Both the position numbers and the translations under genes were made by a program. A stretch of DNA of 64,000 bases from Fluviicola sp. XM-24bin1 (GTDB taxonomy: Bacteria > Bacteroidota > Bacteroidia > Flavobacteriales_D > Crocinitomicaceae), in assembly GCA_003149635.1 (NCBI GenBank), contig QCWI01000006.1, positions 185,677 to 249,676 on the forward strand. The letters are read 5' to 3'. The notes under the pieces were generated by a model. It made no database searches. It saw nothing but the letters and a program-made list of their open reading frames with translations, and was not told the DNA's origin. Position 1 is the first letter of the stretch. The number at the start of each line of letters is the position of its first letter. This document shows positions 27,601 through 36,913 of the stretch, one piece after another.

Positions 27601-30214
27601 GAACCGCAGTGATGCTTCGAAGGCTACCATGTTGACTTTCTCTACTGATAAAAAGAAATACACGAAAGGCGAGAAGGTACGTTTGAGCATTCCTTCCCCT
27701 TCCAACGGGCGCGCCTTGGTGTCGGTAGAAACCAGCGATAAAATTGTAAAGAAGTTCTGGATTGAAACCAGAGAAGGGGAGACAGTGCATGAATTTGTCA
27801 CCACCGCGGAGATGTCTCCAAATGCCTTTTTGCATGTGACAATGATCCAACCGCATAACAGTACGAAGAACGATCTACCGATTCGCATGTATGGTGTTTT
27901 GCCGATTATGGTGGATGATCCATACACGCATCTGCATCCCAAAATTGTGATGAAAGACGAGATTCGACCGGAGTCTACCGCTAGAATAAAAGTGAGTGAA
28001 GAAAACGGACGAAAAATGTCATATACCCTGGCCATTGTTGATGATGGACTGCTGGATTTAACGCATTTCCAGACGCCACAGCCATGGAATACCTTTTACG
28101 CGAAAGAAGCATTAGGCATACAAACGTGGGATATGTACGATGAGGTATTGGGTGCCTATTCAGGAAGTTTGGATCACCTGTTAAGTGTTGGTGGAGGAGC
28201 TGGCGCGATTGTAGGAAATGGCCCGAAAGCCAACAGGTTCCCACCCATGGTTCGATTCCTCGGGCCCTTTGAAATTCCAGCAGGAGGATCCAAAACGCAC
28301 AAAGTGGATATTCCATCCTACATCGGTTCGGTGCGGGTAATGGTGGTTGCTAGAGATCAAGAATCTTATGGTAATGCGCACAAAACGGTTAAAGTGAAGA
28401 AACCGCTCATGGTTTTAGCAACGATGCCTAGAGTGCTTGGCCCAGGAGAAACGTTCTCGCTGCCGGTAGATGTCTTTGCGATGGAAAAGCATATCAAAAA
28501 TGTCAAGGTGACCATTGAAAGCAACGACATGTTTATGCATGAAGACGCTACGTCCAAATCGATTGAATTTACGCAAGAAGGGGACGAGATCATCAACTTT
28601 AAACTGAAGACGAAGGAGAAAATTGGAATTGGAAAGGTGAAGATCAAGGCTGTTTGTGGAAACGAAGTGGCGACGCAGGAAATTGAGATAGATATCCGAC
28701 CGTCAAATCCATATACCTTCGAAACGCAGGAATTCCAATTAGAAGGAGGGAAAAGTGCTAATGCGGAAGTGTTGTTTGATGGTTTGATTGGAAGTCAGGA
28801 AGCGACGGTAGCTGTTTCAACGGTGCCTCAAATGAACTTAGAGAAGCGATTGAAATACTTGGTACATTATCCGCATGGATGCGTGGAGCAAACGACGAGT
28901 TCGGTATTCCCGCAATTGTATTTGACCGTTTTGGAAGAACTCTCCAAAGAACAAAAGGCGGTAATCACGCATAATGTCAAAGCGGGGATTGAACGTTTGC
29001 AGTTGTTCCAGAATTACGAAGGCGGATTTGCCTATTGGCCGGGTGGATCTTCATCCAGCGACTGGGGAACGAATTACGCGGGACATTTCTTATTGGAGGC
29101 AGAACATTTGGGCTACAAACTCCCACCGGGATTGAAAGATCGATGGATTGAATACCAGAAAGACCGCGCAGCAGAGTGGAACAGCTTTAGTTCGGGTAAC
29201 GGAGCTCAATTGACCCAGGCCTATCGTCTGTACTTACTGGCGTTGTCAGGAAATCCTGATGTTGGAGCAATGAACCGTTTGAAAGAAGCGGGCGAGTTAA
29301 GCACCACAGCAGCATGGAGATTAGCGACGGCTTATGCAAGAATTGGTCAATTGGAAACGGCCAAAGAAATGACGAGAAAATTACAAGCCTACGTTCCTGT
29401 ATTTACGGAGCTTTCGGGAACTTTTGGTTCAGAGGTGCGCGATCGAGCGGTGATTCTAGAGGCGCAAACACTATTGAAACAGCAAGATGGAGCCATGGCG
29501 TCTATGAGGTATCTCGCGCAGAAAATGCGCTCCGATGAATGGTTGAGCACTCAGGAAACGGCGTATTCATTGATTGCCATTGGGAGATTTTCCAAGACAA
29601 GTTCGAGCAGTGCAAAATCAACCTTCTCTTTAACCGTTGATGGCAAAGCCAAGAGCTCTAGCGTTGGTAAGAAGCTGGTGAATTTTAAAATCAAGGAAAA
29701 GAATGGAAAGCGATCGCTCGTTCTAAAAAATACGGGAAGTACTTCTTTGTTCGTTACAGTTAATACGAGGAAGATTCCGAAAGTAGGGAATGAGAAAAAC
29801 AAAAACTCGAAGTTGAAAGCCACTGTTTACTACGAGGATATGGATGGCAAACGTCTTGATCCGTCGAAAATAAAGCAGGGTACAGAGTTTTACGCCGCAG
29901 TTCAGCTCCATAATACCACCAGTATGAATTACAGAGAAATGGCGCTGAATCAAATCTTCCCAAGCGGTTGGGAGGTGTACAACTCACGAATGTTTGGAGG
30001 AAGGTCGTCGGGTAAAAATGTCGATTACCAAGACATTCGAGACGATCGAGTAATGACCTACTACTCTTTGGATGCCTACAAGAGGACAAGTATTAAAGTT
30101 CGTCTGCACGCCACATATAAAGGGAAATTCTATTTGCCGGGCGTGTACACAGAGGCCATGTATGATCATACCATTCATGCACAGCGCAAGGGCCAATGGG
30201 TTGAAGTTATTTGA
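24695..30214 (+). CDS. alpha-2-macroglobulin family lipoprotein
   Basis: The product is 1839 residues, normal for bacterial alpha-2-macroglobulins. The lipoprotein signal ends LLICILASC, so it is anchored in the envelope. MG-type beta domains fill the first 1200 residues (IKGYLYTERGVWRPGDSIYV is the typical MG2-3 signature). The thioester motif GCVEQ is intact, with Cys1396 and Gln1399, followed by the helical alpha-alpha barrel (GGFAYWPGG). Such proteins trap attacking proteases covalently in the periplasm. In many bacteria the gene sits next to pbpC (PBP1C), which repairs the wall; here PBP1C is encoded 13 kb downstream. Several Tyr/Gly/Asp-rich loops around residue 485-510 are unusual. Confidence 0.92.
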   Translation: MKYPSSATSRSGIYFPVVFFVFCLLICILASCGNSSPEIIKVDPHYREYVSGYTSGMVEHDGAIRVELVDPIPDKITDKQLQKYFSISPEIKGKVEKYGEREIRFVPDKKLPSGQFFTATLDLEQFTKVKEGYEEFQFQFSTFKQEMSVEVDGLEAYNRHEIRYQKLTGTIETRDYVRAYKLKKTLTILLDGKPQKYKMENSYGNDYIFQLDSIKRTNKARLITVRWNGKSIRSEDKGERFVKVPALNDFSVIAVNVHDDEDQYLEVRFGDPIRLGQVLNGLVRLEDKDGNSVKGLTYDIDFNIVRVYLPQRLTGTYTVHCDAGIKNVADAKMKKAVKHEVLLEAAKPKVRLIGSGSILPNSQGLIFPLEAIALKAVDVRIIKIYEKNIQHFLQVNDLDGDDELTRFGKIIAENKVRLDYDKSMDLNQWNRHVIDLEKWIKAEPGAIYQVAIRFNKSYSTCECNEEKEKDFEKTVSEGWTESDWHTWGFDGYSSWGGYSDRSPCDDDYYYGNAVQRNILASNIGMMFKLEVDKKSTAFLTNMVTAAPMVNTEVAYYDYVGKLISKGRTNSEGMFTKKLNRKPFLMIARSGKQRGYLKLTDGKTNSLSKFDVSGENAQEGIKGYLYTERGVWRPGDSIYVNFMLQDKKNKLPDNHPVNFELRDPSGNTLYDISRNTHVNGIYTFRVATRSDGRTGNYEAEVVVGNYRYSKLLKVETIKPNRLKIYLDADAANQKDSSEIRAEWLHGAKADGLYANVELQLRPMRTYFKKFKEYHFDSPIRNGGYQEFTVFNGALDKNGSASFSSSVSDIEESPGMLRANYITKVYEKGGDYSIDRKSSTYSPYDSYIGFKAPKGSIYDRTLETAKKHTFQFVAVDSKGQLKGKRKVHLRIYKMDKNWWYSGDRYTSAYNYRESARLFRDTILYTSKGRKNFTFSVPKYEYGNFLIVATDEESGHETGQVIRFDWSYWSRANRSDASKATMLTFSTDKKKYTKGEKVRLSIPSPSNGRALVSVETSDKIVKKFWIETREGETVHEFVTTAEMSPNAFLHVTMIQPHNSTKNDLPIRMYGVLPIMVDDPYTHLHPKIVMKDEIRPESTARIKVSEENGRKMSYTLAIVDDGLLDLTHFQTPQPWNTFYAKEALGIQTWDMYDEVLGAYSGSLDHLLSVGGGAGAIVGNGPKANRFPPMVRFLGPFEIPAGGSKTHKVDIPSYIGSVRVMVVARDQESYGNAHKTVKVKKPLMVLATMPRVLGPGETFSLPVDVFAMEKHIKNVKVTIESNDMFMHEDATSKSIEFTQEGDEIINFKLKTKEKIGIGKVKIKAVCGNEVATQEIEIDIRPSNPYTFETQEFQLEGGKSANAEVLFDGLIGSQEATVAVSTVPQMNLEKRLKYLVHYPHGCVEQTTSSVFPQLYLTVLEELSKEQKAVITHNVKAGIERLQLFQNYEGGFAYWPGGSSSSDWGTNYAGHFLLEAEHLGYKLPPGLKDRWIEYQKDRAAEWNSFSSGNGAQLTQAYRLYLLALSGNPDVGAMNRLKEAGELSTTAAWRLATAYARIGQLETAKEMTRKLQAYVPVFTELSGTFGSEVRDRAVILEAQTLLKQQDGAMASMRYLAQKMRSDEWLSTQETAYSLIAIGRFSKTSSSSAKSTFSLTVDGKAKSSSVGKKLVNFKIKEKNGKRSLVLKNTGSTSLFVTVNTRKIPKVGNEKNKNSKLKATVYYEDMDGKRLDPSKIKQGTEFYAAVQLHNTTSMNYREMALNQIFPSGWEVYNSRMFGGRSSGKNVDYQDIRDDRVMTYYSLDAYKRTSIKVRLHATYKGKFYLPGVYTEAMYDHTIHAQRKGQWVEVI

Positions 30215-30453
30215 TCAGCTACTAAGATGAAGTCCTGGCGTATCCAAAGGTTTTTTTGACGATCTGTAGTGCTGATAGACGTCATTGGTAGAAACGGTTT
30301 CGGGCGAATGTTTCTGCATGAGAAGTGTAGGTTGACCGGCGGATACGCTCAGGCAATATGTGAAAAGTGAATAAGGAATAAAGAATAAGAAATAGCGCTA
30401 GCTATTGAAAACTGAGGCCGAGCCAACCGAGGGATTGTAAAGAACAAAGAATA
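30215..30453. repeat. intergenic stretch with mosaic repeat copy
   Basis: I see no gene here. The second half holds repeat modules AATAAGGAATA (30370-30380), AATAAGAAATAG (30384-30395), the palindromic AATAGC...GCTATT and CTGAGGC (30412-30418). The first half has GCGTATCC and GGATACGC about 100 bases apart, a weak inverted pair. Confidence 0.6.
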
Positions 30454-31308
30454 ATGAATAGGGTTTCAACTTATTATCCAGCTATTATGATGTTAGTACT
30501 ACTAGCGTCTTGCTCGCCGCGAAAGGGAAAGGGCATACCTGACAGGATTGAAACATCCTATTATCAATTACAAAATATTTTTCAGCCAGATTCAGTGGAG
30601 GTGTCGACTAATTCAGCGTTTTCTGAGGAGGCCAAGGAACTGGATTCATTCTTAGTAGATCTTGATTTAGTCCGAAAGAAAGATTCCCTATTGACAAAGG
30701 AATGCAATTGGTATTGTTTGAAGTCGCTCATTGAATACAATACTGCTGTGGATTGTAGTATTTATGTTGATCTACCAAGCACTGCTTCTTGGCGCATGAA
30801 TACAACCATTAAGAAACAGTTGCTCACTCGAAAGGAAGATTTTTTAGAGCATTTAAGGGAGATTGATGTATTAAATAATCCGTTCCGAAGAGAAGGTATA
30901 GAGAGTGATTTTCGTGCGCAACTGACTTCGGCATTTGAAGATTCAAATTACGTAAGTTTTTGTTTCATGATTTCGAGTTATTCAGCAGGATCCGCTCATG
31001 GTATGCATGAATACGAAACGTTTAATTTCGAGAAAGCTAGTGGAAAAAGAATCTCTTTCAATGACCTATTCGAAGTGAAAACTTCTGAAGATTCAGTGCT
31101 GATGTGCGATCTTATCACAGAGTCTATCGGCATTGGAAAGCTAGATCATATTTCAGTATATGAGTATGATTTCAATTTGAACGAAGACTACGTAGTATTC
31201 AATTTTGATGCCTACGAAGTAGGCCCTTATGGATTGGGAGCTCCAAGAGCACCGTTAAATAGAAGAGCGATGTTAGCGCGGTTCGGAAAAGGAAATAAGG
31301 AATTTTGA
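30454..31308 (+). CDS. lipoprotein with RsiV/DUF3298-like domain
   Basis: The product is 284 residues with a lipoprotein signal (MMLVLLASCSP). The C-terminal half resembles DUF3298, found in anti-sigma factor RsiV and in PdaC: SYSAGSAHGMHEYETFNFEK followed by SGKRISFNDLFEV, and DYVVFNFDAYEVGPYGLGAP. In RsiV this domain binds lysozyme; here the role is unknown. The gene stands alone between two repeat-rich intergenic regions. Its last codons (GNKEF, stop) overlap a copy of the mosaic repeat, as with recX. Confidence 0.72.
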   Translation: MNRVSTYYPAIMMLVLLASCSPRKGKGIPDRIETSYYQLQNIFQPDSVEVSTNSAFSEEAKELDSFLVDLDLVRKKDSLLTKECNWYCLKSLIEYNTAVDCSIYVDLPSTASWRMNTTIKKQLLTRKEDFLEHLREIDVLNNPFRREGIESDFRAQLTSAFEDSNYVSFCFMISSYSAGSAHGMHEYETFNFEKASGKRISFNDLFEVKTSEDSVLMCDLITESIGIGKLDHISVYEYDFNLNEDYVVFNFDAYEVGPYGLGAPRAPLNRRAMLARFGKGNKEF

Positions 31309-31345
31309 ATCATGAATATTAAATAGCACTAGCTATCGACAGTCA
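31293..31345. repeat. mosaic repeat copy at the 3' end of the DUF3298 gene
   Basis: Modules are AATAAGGAAT (31294-31303 region), GAATCATGAATA (31307-31318) and AAATAGCACTAGCTAT (31321-31336). The same modules, in the same order, occur at 45870-45902. Confidence 0.65.
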
Positions 31346-31430
31346 ATGTTGGTTGGAATTAAGAAGATACCCGTCGGAATGAATCGAAAAGAGACGTTAA
31401 ACAGGAGTAGATACAACAAATAAAACAGCT

Positions 31431-31577
31431 ATGGGTAAGGGGAAAACAGGACAGTCTGGACAAGGTAATGGAGGTGGATGGCCATCAACAACAGGAAACA
31501 AGTCAGGTGGCAATCGAAGCTTCAACCCTCCCGGTGGAGGAAAAAGTTCCAGCGGTTCCAAAGGAGGTAAACGTTAA
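31431..31577 (+). CDS. 48-residue Gly/Ser/Asn-rich basic protein
   Basis: ATG 31431 opens a 48-codon frame starting MGKGKTGQSGQGNGGGWPST and continuing TGNKSGGNRSFNPPGGGKSS, ending KGGKR. It has no signal peptide and no hydrophobic core, and is predicted to be disordered and basic. The pattern WPSTTGNKSGGNR looks like a conserved small-protein motif that I believe occurs in other Bacteroidota, but I cannot confirm it. It is followed 35 bases later by a very strong bidirectional terminator, which supports a real transcript. The function is unknown. Confidence 0.62.
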   Translation: MGKGKTGQSGQGNGGGWPSTTGNKSGGNRSFNPPGGGKSSSGSKGGKR

Positions 31578-31612
31578 AGACGCTCAATTCTGGTTGAGTA
31601 TAGTTCTAAAAA

Positions 31613-31645
31613 AAAATCCCCGTTGAGATTCTCAACGGGGATTTT
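31613..31645. terminator. strong bidirectional terminator
   Basis: AAAATCCCCGTTGAG (31613-31627) and CTCAACGGGGATTTT (31631-31645) form a perfect 15-bp stem with a 3-base loop. Runs of A and T on both sides serve the plus-strand small gene and the minus-strand T9SS gene ending at 31665. Confidence 0.88.
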
Positions 31646-31664
31646 GATTTTGTGAAGTGATCGA

Positions 31665-34643
31665 TTACTTGATGATCACTTTTCTTACTGTTTCGTGCTC
31701 TCCTGCTTTAATCTTCAAGAAGTACATTCCTTCTGGCTGATTGTTCAGTTGAACATTTTCAGTGTACGCTCCGTTCACAGTTCCTACATTAGAAGACCAA
31801 ACGATAGCTCCACGAACGTCTGTCAATTCAAACGCTACGTCCATACCTTCGTTCAAGTTCATGTCAATTGTGAATGAGCCGTTGTTCGGGTTTGGATATA
31901 CATCCAATGTAGCGAACATTGGCAATTCATCAACGCTAACCAAGTTTGCGTTCATGTTTTGAGTTGAAACGTCTGTTCCACAAGGACCAGTAACGGTCAA
32001 TGTGATTACGTAATCACCTGTATCTGCATAAACGTGCGTTGGGTTTGGATCAGTAGATGTGTTACCATCACCGAAATCCCACAGGTAGCTTGTTGCATCC
32101 GTTGATGTGTTCGTAAGCTGAGCAGTCAAGAATGAAGTGAACAAGTCGAATCCTGCAACCGCATCTGGAATGTTCTGAACCACTGTAGTTGGGTTCGCCT
32201 GACCACACGCTGTTGTGATTAGTACAGAGTACGTTCCTTCTCCAGTAACTGAGATAGATGGAGTAGACTCTGTTGTGTTCCATAGGTATGAAATTGCATC
32301 ATCCGTTGGTTCCCATCCACCCAATACTAATGCATCGTTTGTACACTTCCAAAGTGTATCGTCAGAGAAGCTCAAGTTATCCAATCCAAGGAATTCATCA
32401 GCTCCGATGTCTGGAGTAACTGAATCACGAGTTTGTCCGTCGAAATCAGTTGTGATCCATGAGAATGGCATAGCACCTCCATCAATGAATGTAGACTGAC
32501 ACGTATGCAAATCTTCCATTGAAGCGAATAGAGGATTCAATGTATCCGACATATCGTCAAATCCAGTTGAAAGCTCCCAAGTGTCGATGTCATTAATCGC
32601 GGTTGAGAAGTAGAACTTCGTTCCGTTCGGTGCATAGAAGTTGTTGTTGTTAGACTCCGATATTCCGTTGTTGATCCAGATTGCGTAACCAGGTCCCATG
32701 TTTGAGAAGATGTTGTTGTACAACTGGTTGTTCGAACCTCCTGTCATGTAAATAGAACGAGAAGAAGTTCCGTTTGACTGCAAGTTCACACTGTTGTTTA
32801 CAATCATCTGGTTTGAACTAGATGTAAAGTAGAATCCGTAAGAAGTACTTGTTGAAGAAGTATCTCCCACGTGAATCATGTTATTGTAGAAACGCGCTGG
32901 CACCAATGCCTGTGCATCACTGTTTGAAACATAGATTCCGTATCCGTATTTCATTCCTCTCACGTCGTTGTCGTACACTTGAGTTGCACCGTCACAGTAC
33001 ACCATGTACAAACGGTAAATAGATCCTGTGTAAACTGAGCTAGGCGAGAATACATTGTTCGCTACTTCGATATCCTGCTGGTAGTACAATTGTGGCCCAC
33101 GGTAGAAGAAATTTTCGAATGTGTTGTTGCGAATTACTGTACCGCTCTCCAATGTAGTTGTACCATCACCATACCAATACATCGGGTAAGAACCGTTTTG
33201 GAAAGTGTTTCCATCAAATACATTCATTGTGTCGATAGAAGATCCAGATGGTGAGTACACCAATGCGTAGTTAGTAGATGTAGACGTTGTCAAGTTCGCT
33301 GCACGAATCACGTTTCCAGTCCATGTGTTATAGTGAGATCCTCCTGATACCCAGAATACACGTGAGAACGAAACTCCTGTGTTCTGGAAAGTAATGTTAT
33401 TGAAGTGGAAGTGATCCGCTCCGTCCATTTGTACAACCCAGTTATCACTTGTTGTCAAAGTGTTGTATTCAAGTGTTACCAAAGCTGGATCGTTGTTCTC
33501 ACTTTGGAATGTTACGGTGTTTGTAGCACTCATTCCAATTACTTCAGTCAGAGTGATTTGCTCACTGTATGTTCCATCTTGAACGTTCATTACAACCGGT
33601 CCACAAACTCCAAACGTATTCAAAGCGTTTGCTGCTACAGTGAAGTTCAAGAAGTCTCCAGTAGCACCGATAGTGTAAGTTCCACTCAATCCAGTTATTG
33701 TTGTAATAGATGTTGTGTCATTTCCATTTCCAGAAATAGGTTCTACAACACCGTTTGGCAATCCAGTGTAAGCCGAAAGAACGTCTCCGTCCATATAAGC
33801 TACACTTCCTAGATAAACGTTTTCAGAAGCTCCAGGAGCTAGAATTCCTGTCCACGCAACTTGCGTTTGAGGAGCAATGTTCCATTCCCAATCGATGTTT
33901 ACAGAAGTCAAAGTATCTGTACCAAAGTTTGTCAGTGTTACTTCAACAGAATCGTTAAAAGTACACGTAGGGATTACCGGGTTGATGAATGCAGTAACAC
34001 CAGCATCTTCAGCAAGAAGATCGTAGATGTTTACATCGTCGATAGCAACATCGCTGTAGAAGTTTGTACCTGAGATGAAACGCAAACGAACGATAACAGT
34101 ATCTCCAGACCATGCTCCCAAGCTGATAGATGGAGACTCTTGCCAAAGGTTTTGGTTGTCTGTCCATGAAGGAACAACGTCAAGAGTCCAAGAAGAACCA
34201 CCATCGTTACTTACATCGATGTGAAGGTTCCCCATTGTAGATCCGTACATGTGGTACCAGAACTCGAATTGAACGTCGTTCGTTCCAACCAAATCAATGG
34301 GTGGTGACCACAAGTTAGCCGTACGGTTTGGATACCCTGTTCCGCTACAAGATGTTTCTACATACAGATATTTACCTGAACCAGTTCCTAGTGTATGATC
34401 CGCTGATGGACCAGTAGATGAGGAAGAGGTTCCCCCGACGTCTGTAAGCCAATCCAGGTTGTCCCCTGTATCGTTTGTCCAGAATTCGGATAGTACACAT
34501 GATGCACCACATCCAGTAGCACATGTATTGAATGCTTCGAAGTCTTGTGTGTAAGGGAATGCACTAATTACCTGTGCATTTGCTCCACCCACAAAACACG
34601 CCATAGCAAAACTCAATACCAAAAAGCGTAATTGATTTTTCAT
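31665..34643 (-). CDS. large T9SS cargo: MAM-like domain, beta-helix, PKD, type A tail
   Basis: The product is 992 residues with a signal peptide ending FVGGANAQ. Residues about 30-210 resemble a MAM/jelly-roll domain (NLWSPPIDLVGTNDVQFEFW, VAIDDVNIYD). A CARDB-like region follows (GVTAFINPVIPTCTFNDSVE). Residues about 330-690 show a right-handed parallel beta-helix with repeated N-x-F/I strands (FHFNNITFQNTGVS, FDGNTFQNGSYPMYW). A PKD domain (SYLWDFGDGNTSTDPNPTHV) and a type A sorting tail ending ETVRKVIIK close it. It is likely a surface adhesin or polysaccharide-binding protein. It is AT-poor in codon use compared with nothing obvious nearby. Confidence 0.82.
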   Translation of the reverse strand: MKNQLRFLVLSFAMACFVGGANAQVISAFPYTQDFEAFNTCATGCGASCVLSEFWTNDTGDNLDWLTDVGGTSSSSTGPSADHTLGTGSGKYLYVETSCSGTGYPNRTANLWSPPIDLVGTNDVQFEFWYHMYGSTMGNLHIDVSNDGGSSWTLDVVPSWTDNQNLWQESPSISLGAWSGDTVIVRLRFISGTNFYSDVAIDDVNIYDLLAEDAGVTAFINPVIPTCTFNDSVEVTLTNFGTDTLTSVNIDWEWNIAPQTQVAWTGILAPGASENVYLGSVAYMDGDVLSAYTGLPNGVVEPISGNGNDTTSITTITGLSGTYTIGATGDFLNFTVAANALNTFGVCGPVVMNVQDGTYSEQITLTEVIGMSATNTVTFQSENNDPALVTLEYNTLTTSDNWVVQMDGADHFHFNNITFQNTGVSFSRVFWVSGGSHYNTWTGNVIRAANLTTSTSTNYALVYSPSGSSIDTMNVFDGNTFQNGSYPMYWYGDGTTTLESGTVIRNNTFENFFYRGPQLYYQQDIEVANNVFSPSSVYTGSIYRLYMVYCDGATQVYDNDVRGMKYGYGIYVSNSDAQALVPARFYNNMIHVGDTSSTSTSYGFYFTSSSNQMIVNNSVNLQSNGTSSRSIYMTGGSNNQLYNNIFSNMGPGYAIWINNGISESNNNNFYAPNGTKFYFSTAINDIDTWELSTGFDDMSDTLNPLFASMEDLHTCQSTFIDGGAMPFSWITTDFDGQTRDSVTPDIGADEFLGLDNLSFSDDTLWKCTNDALVLGGWEPTDDAISYLWNTTESTPSISVTGEGTYSVLITTACGQANPTTVVQNIPDAVAGFDLFTSFLTAQLTNTSTDATSYLWDFGDGNTSTDPNPTHVYADTGDYVITLTVTGPCGTDVSTQNMNANLVSVDELPMFATLDVYPNPNNGSFTIDMNLNEGMDVAFELTDVRGAIVWSSNVGTVNGAYTENVQLNNQPEGMYFLKIKAGEHETVRKVIIK

Positions 34644-34795
34644 AGGTTAAGATTTGATTAGAAGATTTGTTATCAATCCTTTGTTTAAACTGTTTGTAAT
34701 ATTACGGACTTCATCCTTAATTTGAAACGAATGGTCGCTCAAAAATGAGCATTCGTCCGAAAAATGTTTTTCATGATCCCATTTGAGTAGAACAA

Positions 34796-34832
34796 AAGAA
34801 CGCCCTAGGTTTTTATTGAAACGGACGTTCTT
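34796..34832 (-). terminator. terminator after the three-repeat T9SS cargo gene
   Basis: On the minus strand AAGAACGTCC (34832-34823) pairs with GGGCGTTCTT (34805-34796) with one wobble, followed by TTTTG. It lies 20 bases past the stop of the gene at 34852. The rest of 34644-34795 has a second weaker hairpin near 34730-34757 and no gene. Confidence 0.65.
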
Positions 34833-34851
34833 CGAGTCAAAGGGACAAATA

Positions 34852-36822
34852 TTATTGAATAATTACTTTAATAGATTTAATTGAATTCTCTCCATCTTTC
34901 AAATGAACAAAGTATATTCCGTTCACCAATTCTTCCGTATTGATGAAGTTTTGCGCATTGTTCAAAGACTTCGATCCAACAACTTGACCGCTCAAATTAA
35001 CTAAGTCTGCATTTAGACCAGTTCCAAGCAATGCTTCAGGAAGTTGAATTTCGATTTGACCTTCTTGAACGATCGCGGCAATCTGATCCAACGTCGCTTC
35101 GTTCAATCCAACATAGCTGATCAATGTTACATCCTGCTGAGAGAATGACATGGTACTGATAGAAGCTTGTTGCGTATTCGCGAAACTTACCACGAAAATC
35201 GTGTATGGTTGGTTTTCAACGATTAGATCTCCATCCGAATCTGTTTTAATTGCTTCGAATACCGTTGTATAGCTTGGCGATCCATCTGGGTTGATGAACA
35301 TCCACGCTGTTGACGGCAATGCAAGAGCATCATTAATTGTGAATCCAGAAGCCGAGGCATCTTTCACTGCGATTACTCGGTAAGCAAGAATTCCCGTTTC
35401 ATTCGAAGCAGCATTAAATGTTACAGAAAGATCTAATCCGTTTCCATTGTCATCAATATCCGACCCAACAATATCTGGACCGTTCACAGAGGCCGCCACT
35501 ATTTCTAATGTTACGTCGGTCGCTGCGCTTGCCAAAGAATCAATGTTTGCACTTGTTCCATCAGATACACTCCATACAAACATTGTATATGGTAATGATA
35601 ATGCGATAGCATCACCGTCTGAATCTGTGGTTGTCGCACTCGGGTTCAATGAGTAAGGTCCACCTGTAACCGCTTGAACGTCGTATGCAGTTGCGGGCAA
35701 TGCCTGCGCTGCTGCTAAATCGAACGTTGCGGCATTAGAACTTTTTACGATTATCGTACGGTATTCTTGAATTCCGAATTCCGATGGTGCCGCTCCAAAG
35801 CTCACAGAGATATCTGACGCATCAGCATTGTCTCCAGCGTCTGTCGCTGAAATACCTGTTGCAGCAAGTACTGTTGTATTCAAGGTAACGTCTGCAGAGG
35901 CAGCTGAAAAAGAGTTCAAAGTTGCGTTCACTCCGTCCGCTACGTTTAGAATGAAAATTCTATACGGTTGTCCAATCACAATAGCATCTCCGTCAGAATC
36001 GAGAGCTCCTGCAGCCATCACTTGCGTGTATGTTGGGCCTCCACTTGGCGTAATCGCCGTGTAGTTCGCCATTGGTACCAATTCTGCGGCAGCTTGATCA
36101 AACGTTCCTACTAGTGCAGCTTTTACAGCCATGATGCGATACTCAGAGATGGTAGTCTCGTCAATTCCAGCAGTAAATGTCACCTCAAGATCAGAACCAT
36201 TAGAGTTCTCTGCGATATCCATTCCAACGATTCCGGTTGAATTTGAAGCCGCAGTTCCTCCTGTTCCAGTGTCTCCCGCAGTAATTCCTATACCTGGATT
36301 TGTTTCGTATGCGTAATCTTTTACAGTCCAAGAATTTCCTGCAAAGTCAACATCCAATCGAACCCATCCGTAATGGATGCTTCCTGCGATGTCAAAACGC
36401 AATCCGATGTAACGATCTGTAACATTACACCAGTTACCAAAACTACAAGATCCATAGTTCAAAGACTGGAATCCTCCACCATATCCATTGTTAAACCATC
36501 CTCCGGCTCCAGAACTTATGGCTGCGCCGCTTGTTAATGCAAAGGGATATGCAAAGGTTGCACCACCACTTCCTAGAGCTTCATTCGTTCCTGTCAATGG
36601 TGAAATGTAAAGGTTAGATGATCCGTTGTGCCAGATTCTGAAATCGTCAGTGCCATTGTTGTCCAAATCAAGGAAATACTGGCTTCCTAATCCGCCAGTA
36701 AAATCAGGGGTAATGTCAGTGTAAACAACTGCTGCGTCTGCTTCGTTAGTTGCTGCAATAGCTGCAGTGAGGAGACCGTACTGGGCCAATCTCTTTTGTA
36801 GAGTAGCTTTGGTATTGTTCAT
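34852..36822 (-). CDS. T9SS cargo with three tandem ~125-residue repeats
   Basis: The product is 656 residues from ATG 36822. The N-terminus (MNNTKATLQKRLAQYGLLTA, then AIAATNEADA) is an atypical signal, as often seen in Bacteroidota surface proteins. Residues about 30-185 form a domain with DLDNNGTDDFRIWHNG and HYGWVRLDVDF. Three fibronectin-like repeats follow, each with a conserved Val-Thr/Ser-Phe strand, EYRxIxVK and TDSDGDAI/L...QPYxIFV. The type A sorting tail ends YFVHLKDGENSIKSIKVIIQ. The repeats are strongly similar, so recent duplication is likely. The ligand is unknown. Confidence 0.78.
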   Translation of the reverse strand: MNNTKATLQKRLAQYGLLTAAIAATNEADAAVVYTDITPDFTGGLGSQYFLDLDNNGTDDFRIWHNGSSNLYISPLTGTNEALGSGGATFAYPFALTSGAAISSGAGGWFNNGYGGGFQSLNYGSCSFGNWCNVTDRYIGLRFDIAGSIHYGWVRLDVDFAGNSWTVKDYAYETNPGIGITAGDTGTGGTAASNSTGIVGMDIAENSNGSDLEVTFTAGIDETTISEYRIMAVKAALVGTFDQAAAELVPMANYTAITPSGGPTYTQVMAAGALDSDGDAIVIGQPYRIFILNVADGVNATLNSFSAASADVTLNTTVLAATGISATDAGDNADASDISVSFGAAPSEFGIQEYRTIIVKSSNAATFDLAAAQALPATAYDVQAVTGGPYSLNPSATTTDSDGDAIALSLPYTMFVWSVSDGTSANIDSLASAATDVTLEIVAASVNGPDIVGSDIDDNGNGLDLSVTFNAASNETGILAYRVIAVKDASASGFTINDALALPSTAWMFINPDGSPSYTTVFEAIKTDSDGDLIVENQPYTIFVVSFANTQQASISTMSFSQQDVTLISYVGLNEATLDQIAAIVQEGQIEIQLPEALLGTGLNADLVNLSGQVVGSKSLNNAQNFINTEELVNGIYFVHLKDGENSIKSIKVIIQ

Positions 36823-36913
36823 AGTCAAGTGTTAAATCTATCGTAGAATATCTTACTTTCGTTTCTAGGAGACGTAGCAGAAATTCGACGGCAAAATACG
36901 AAAGAATTTGCAC

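Noticed and set aside
30215..30365. Remnant of a pbpC gene directly after alpha-2-macroglobulin
   Set aside because: I read the frames for PBP1C motifs because the two genes are often adjacent, but found none.
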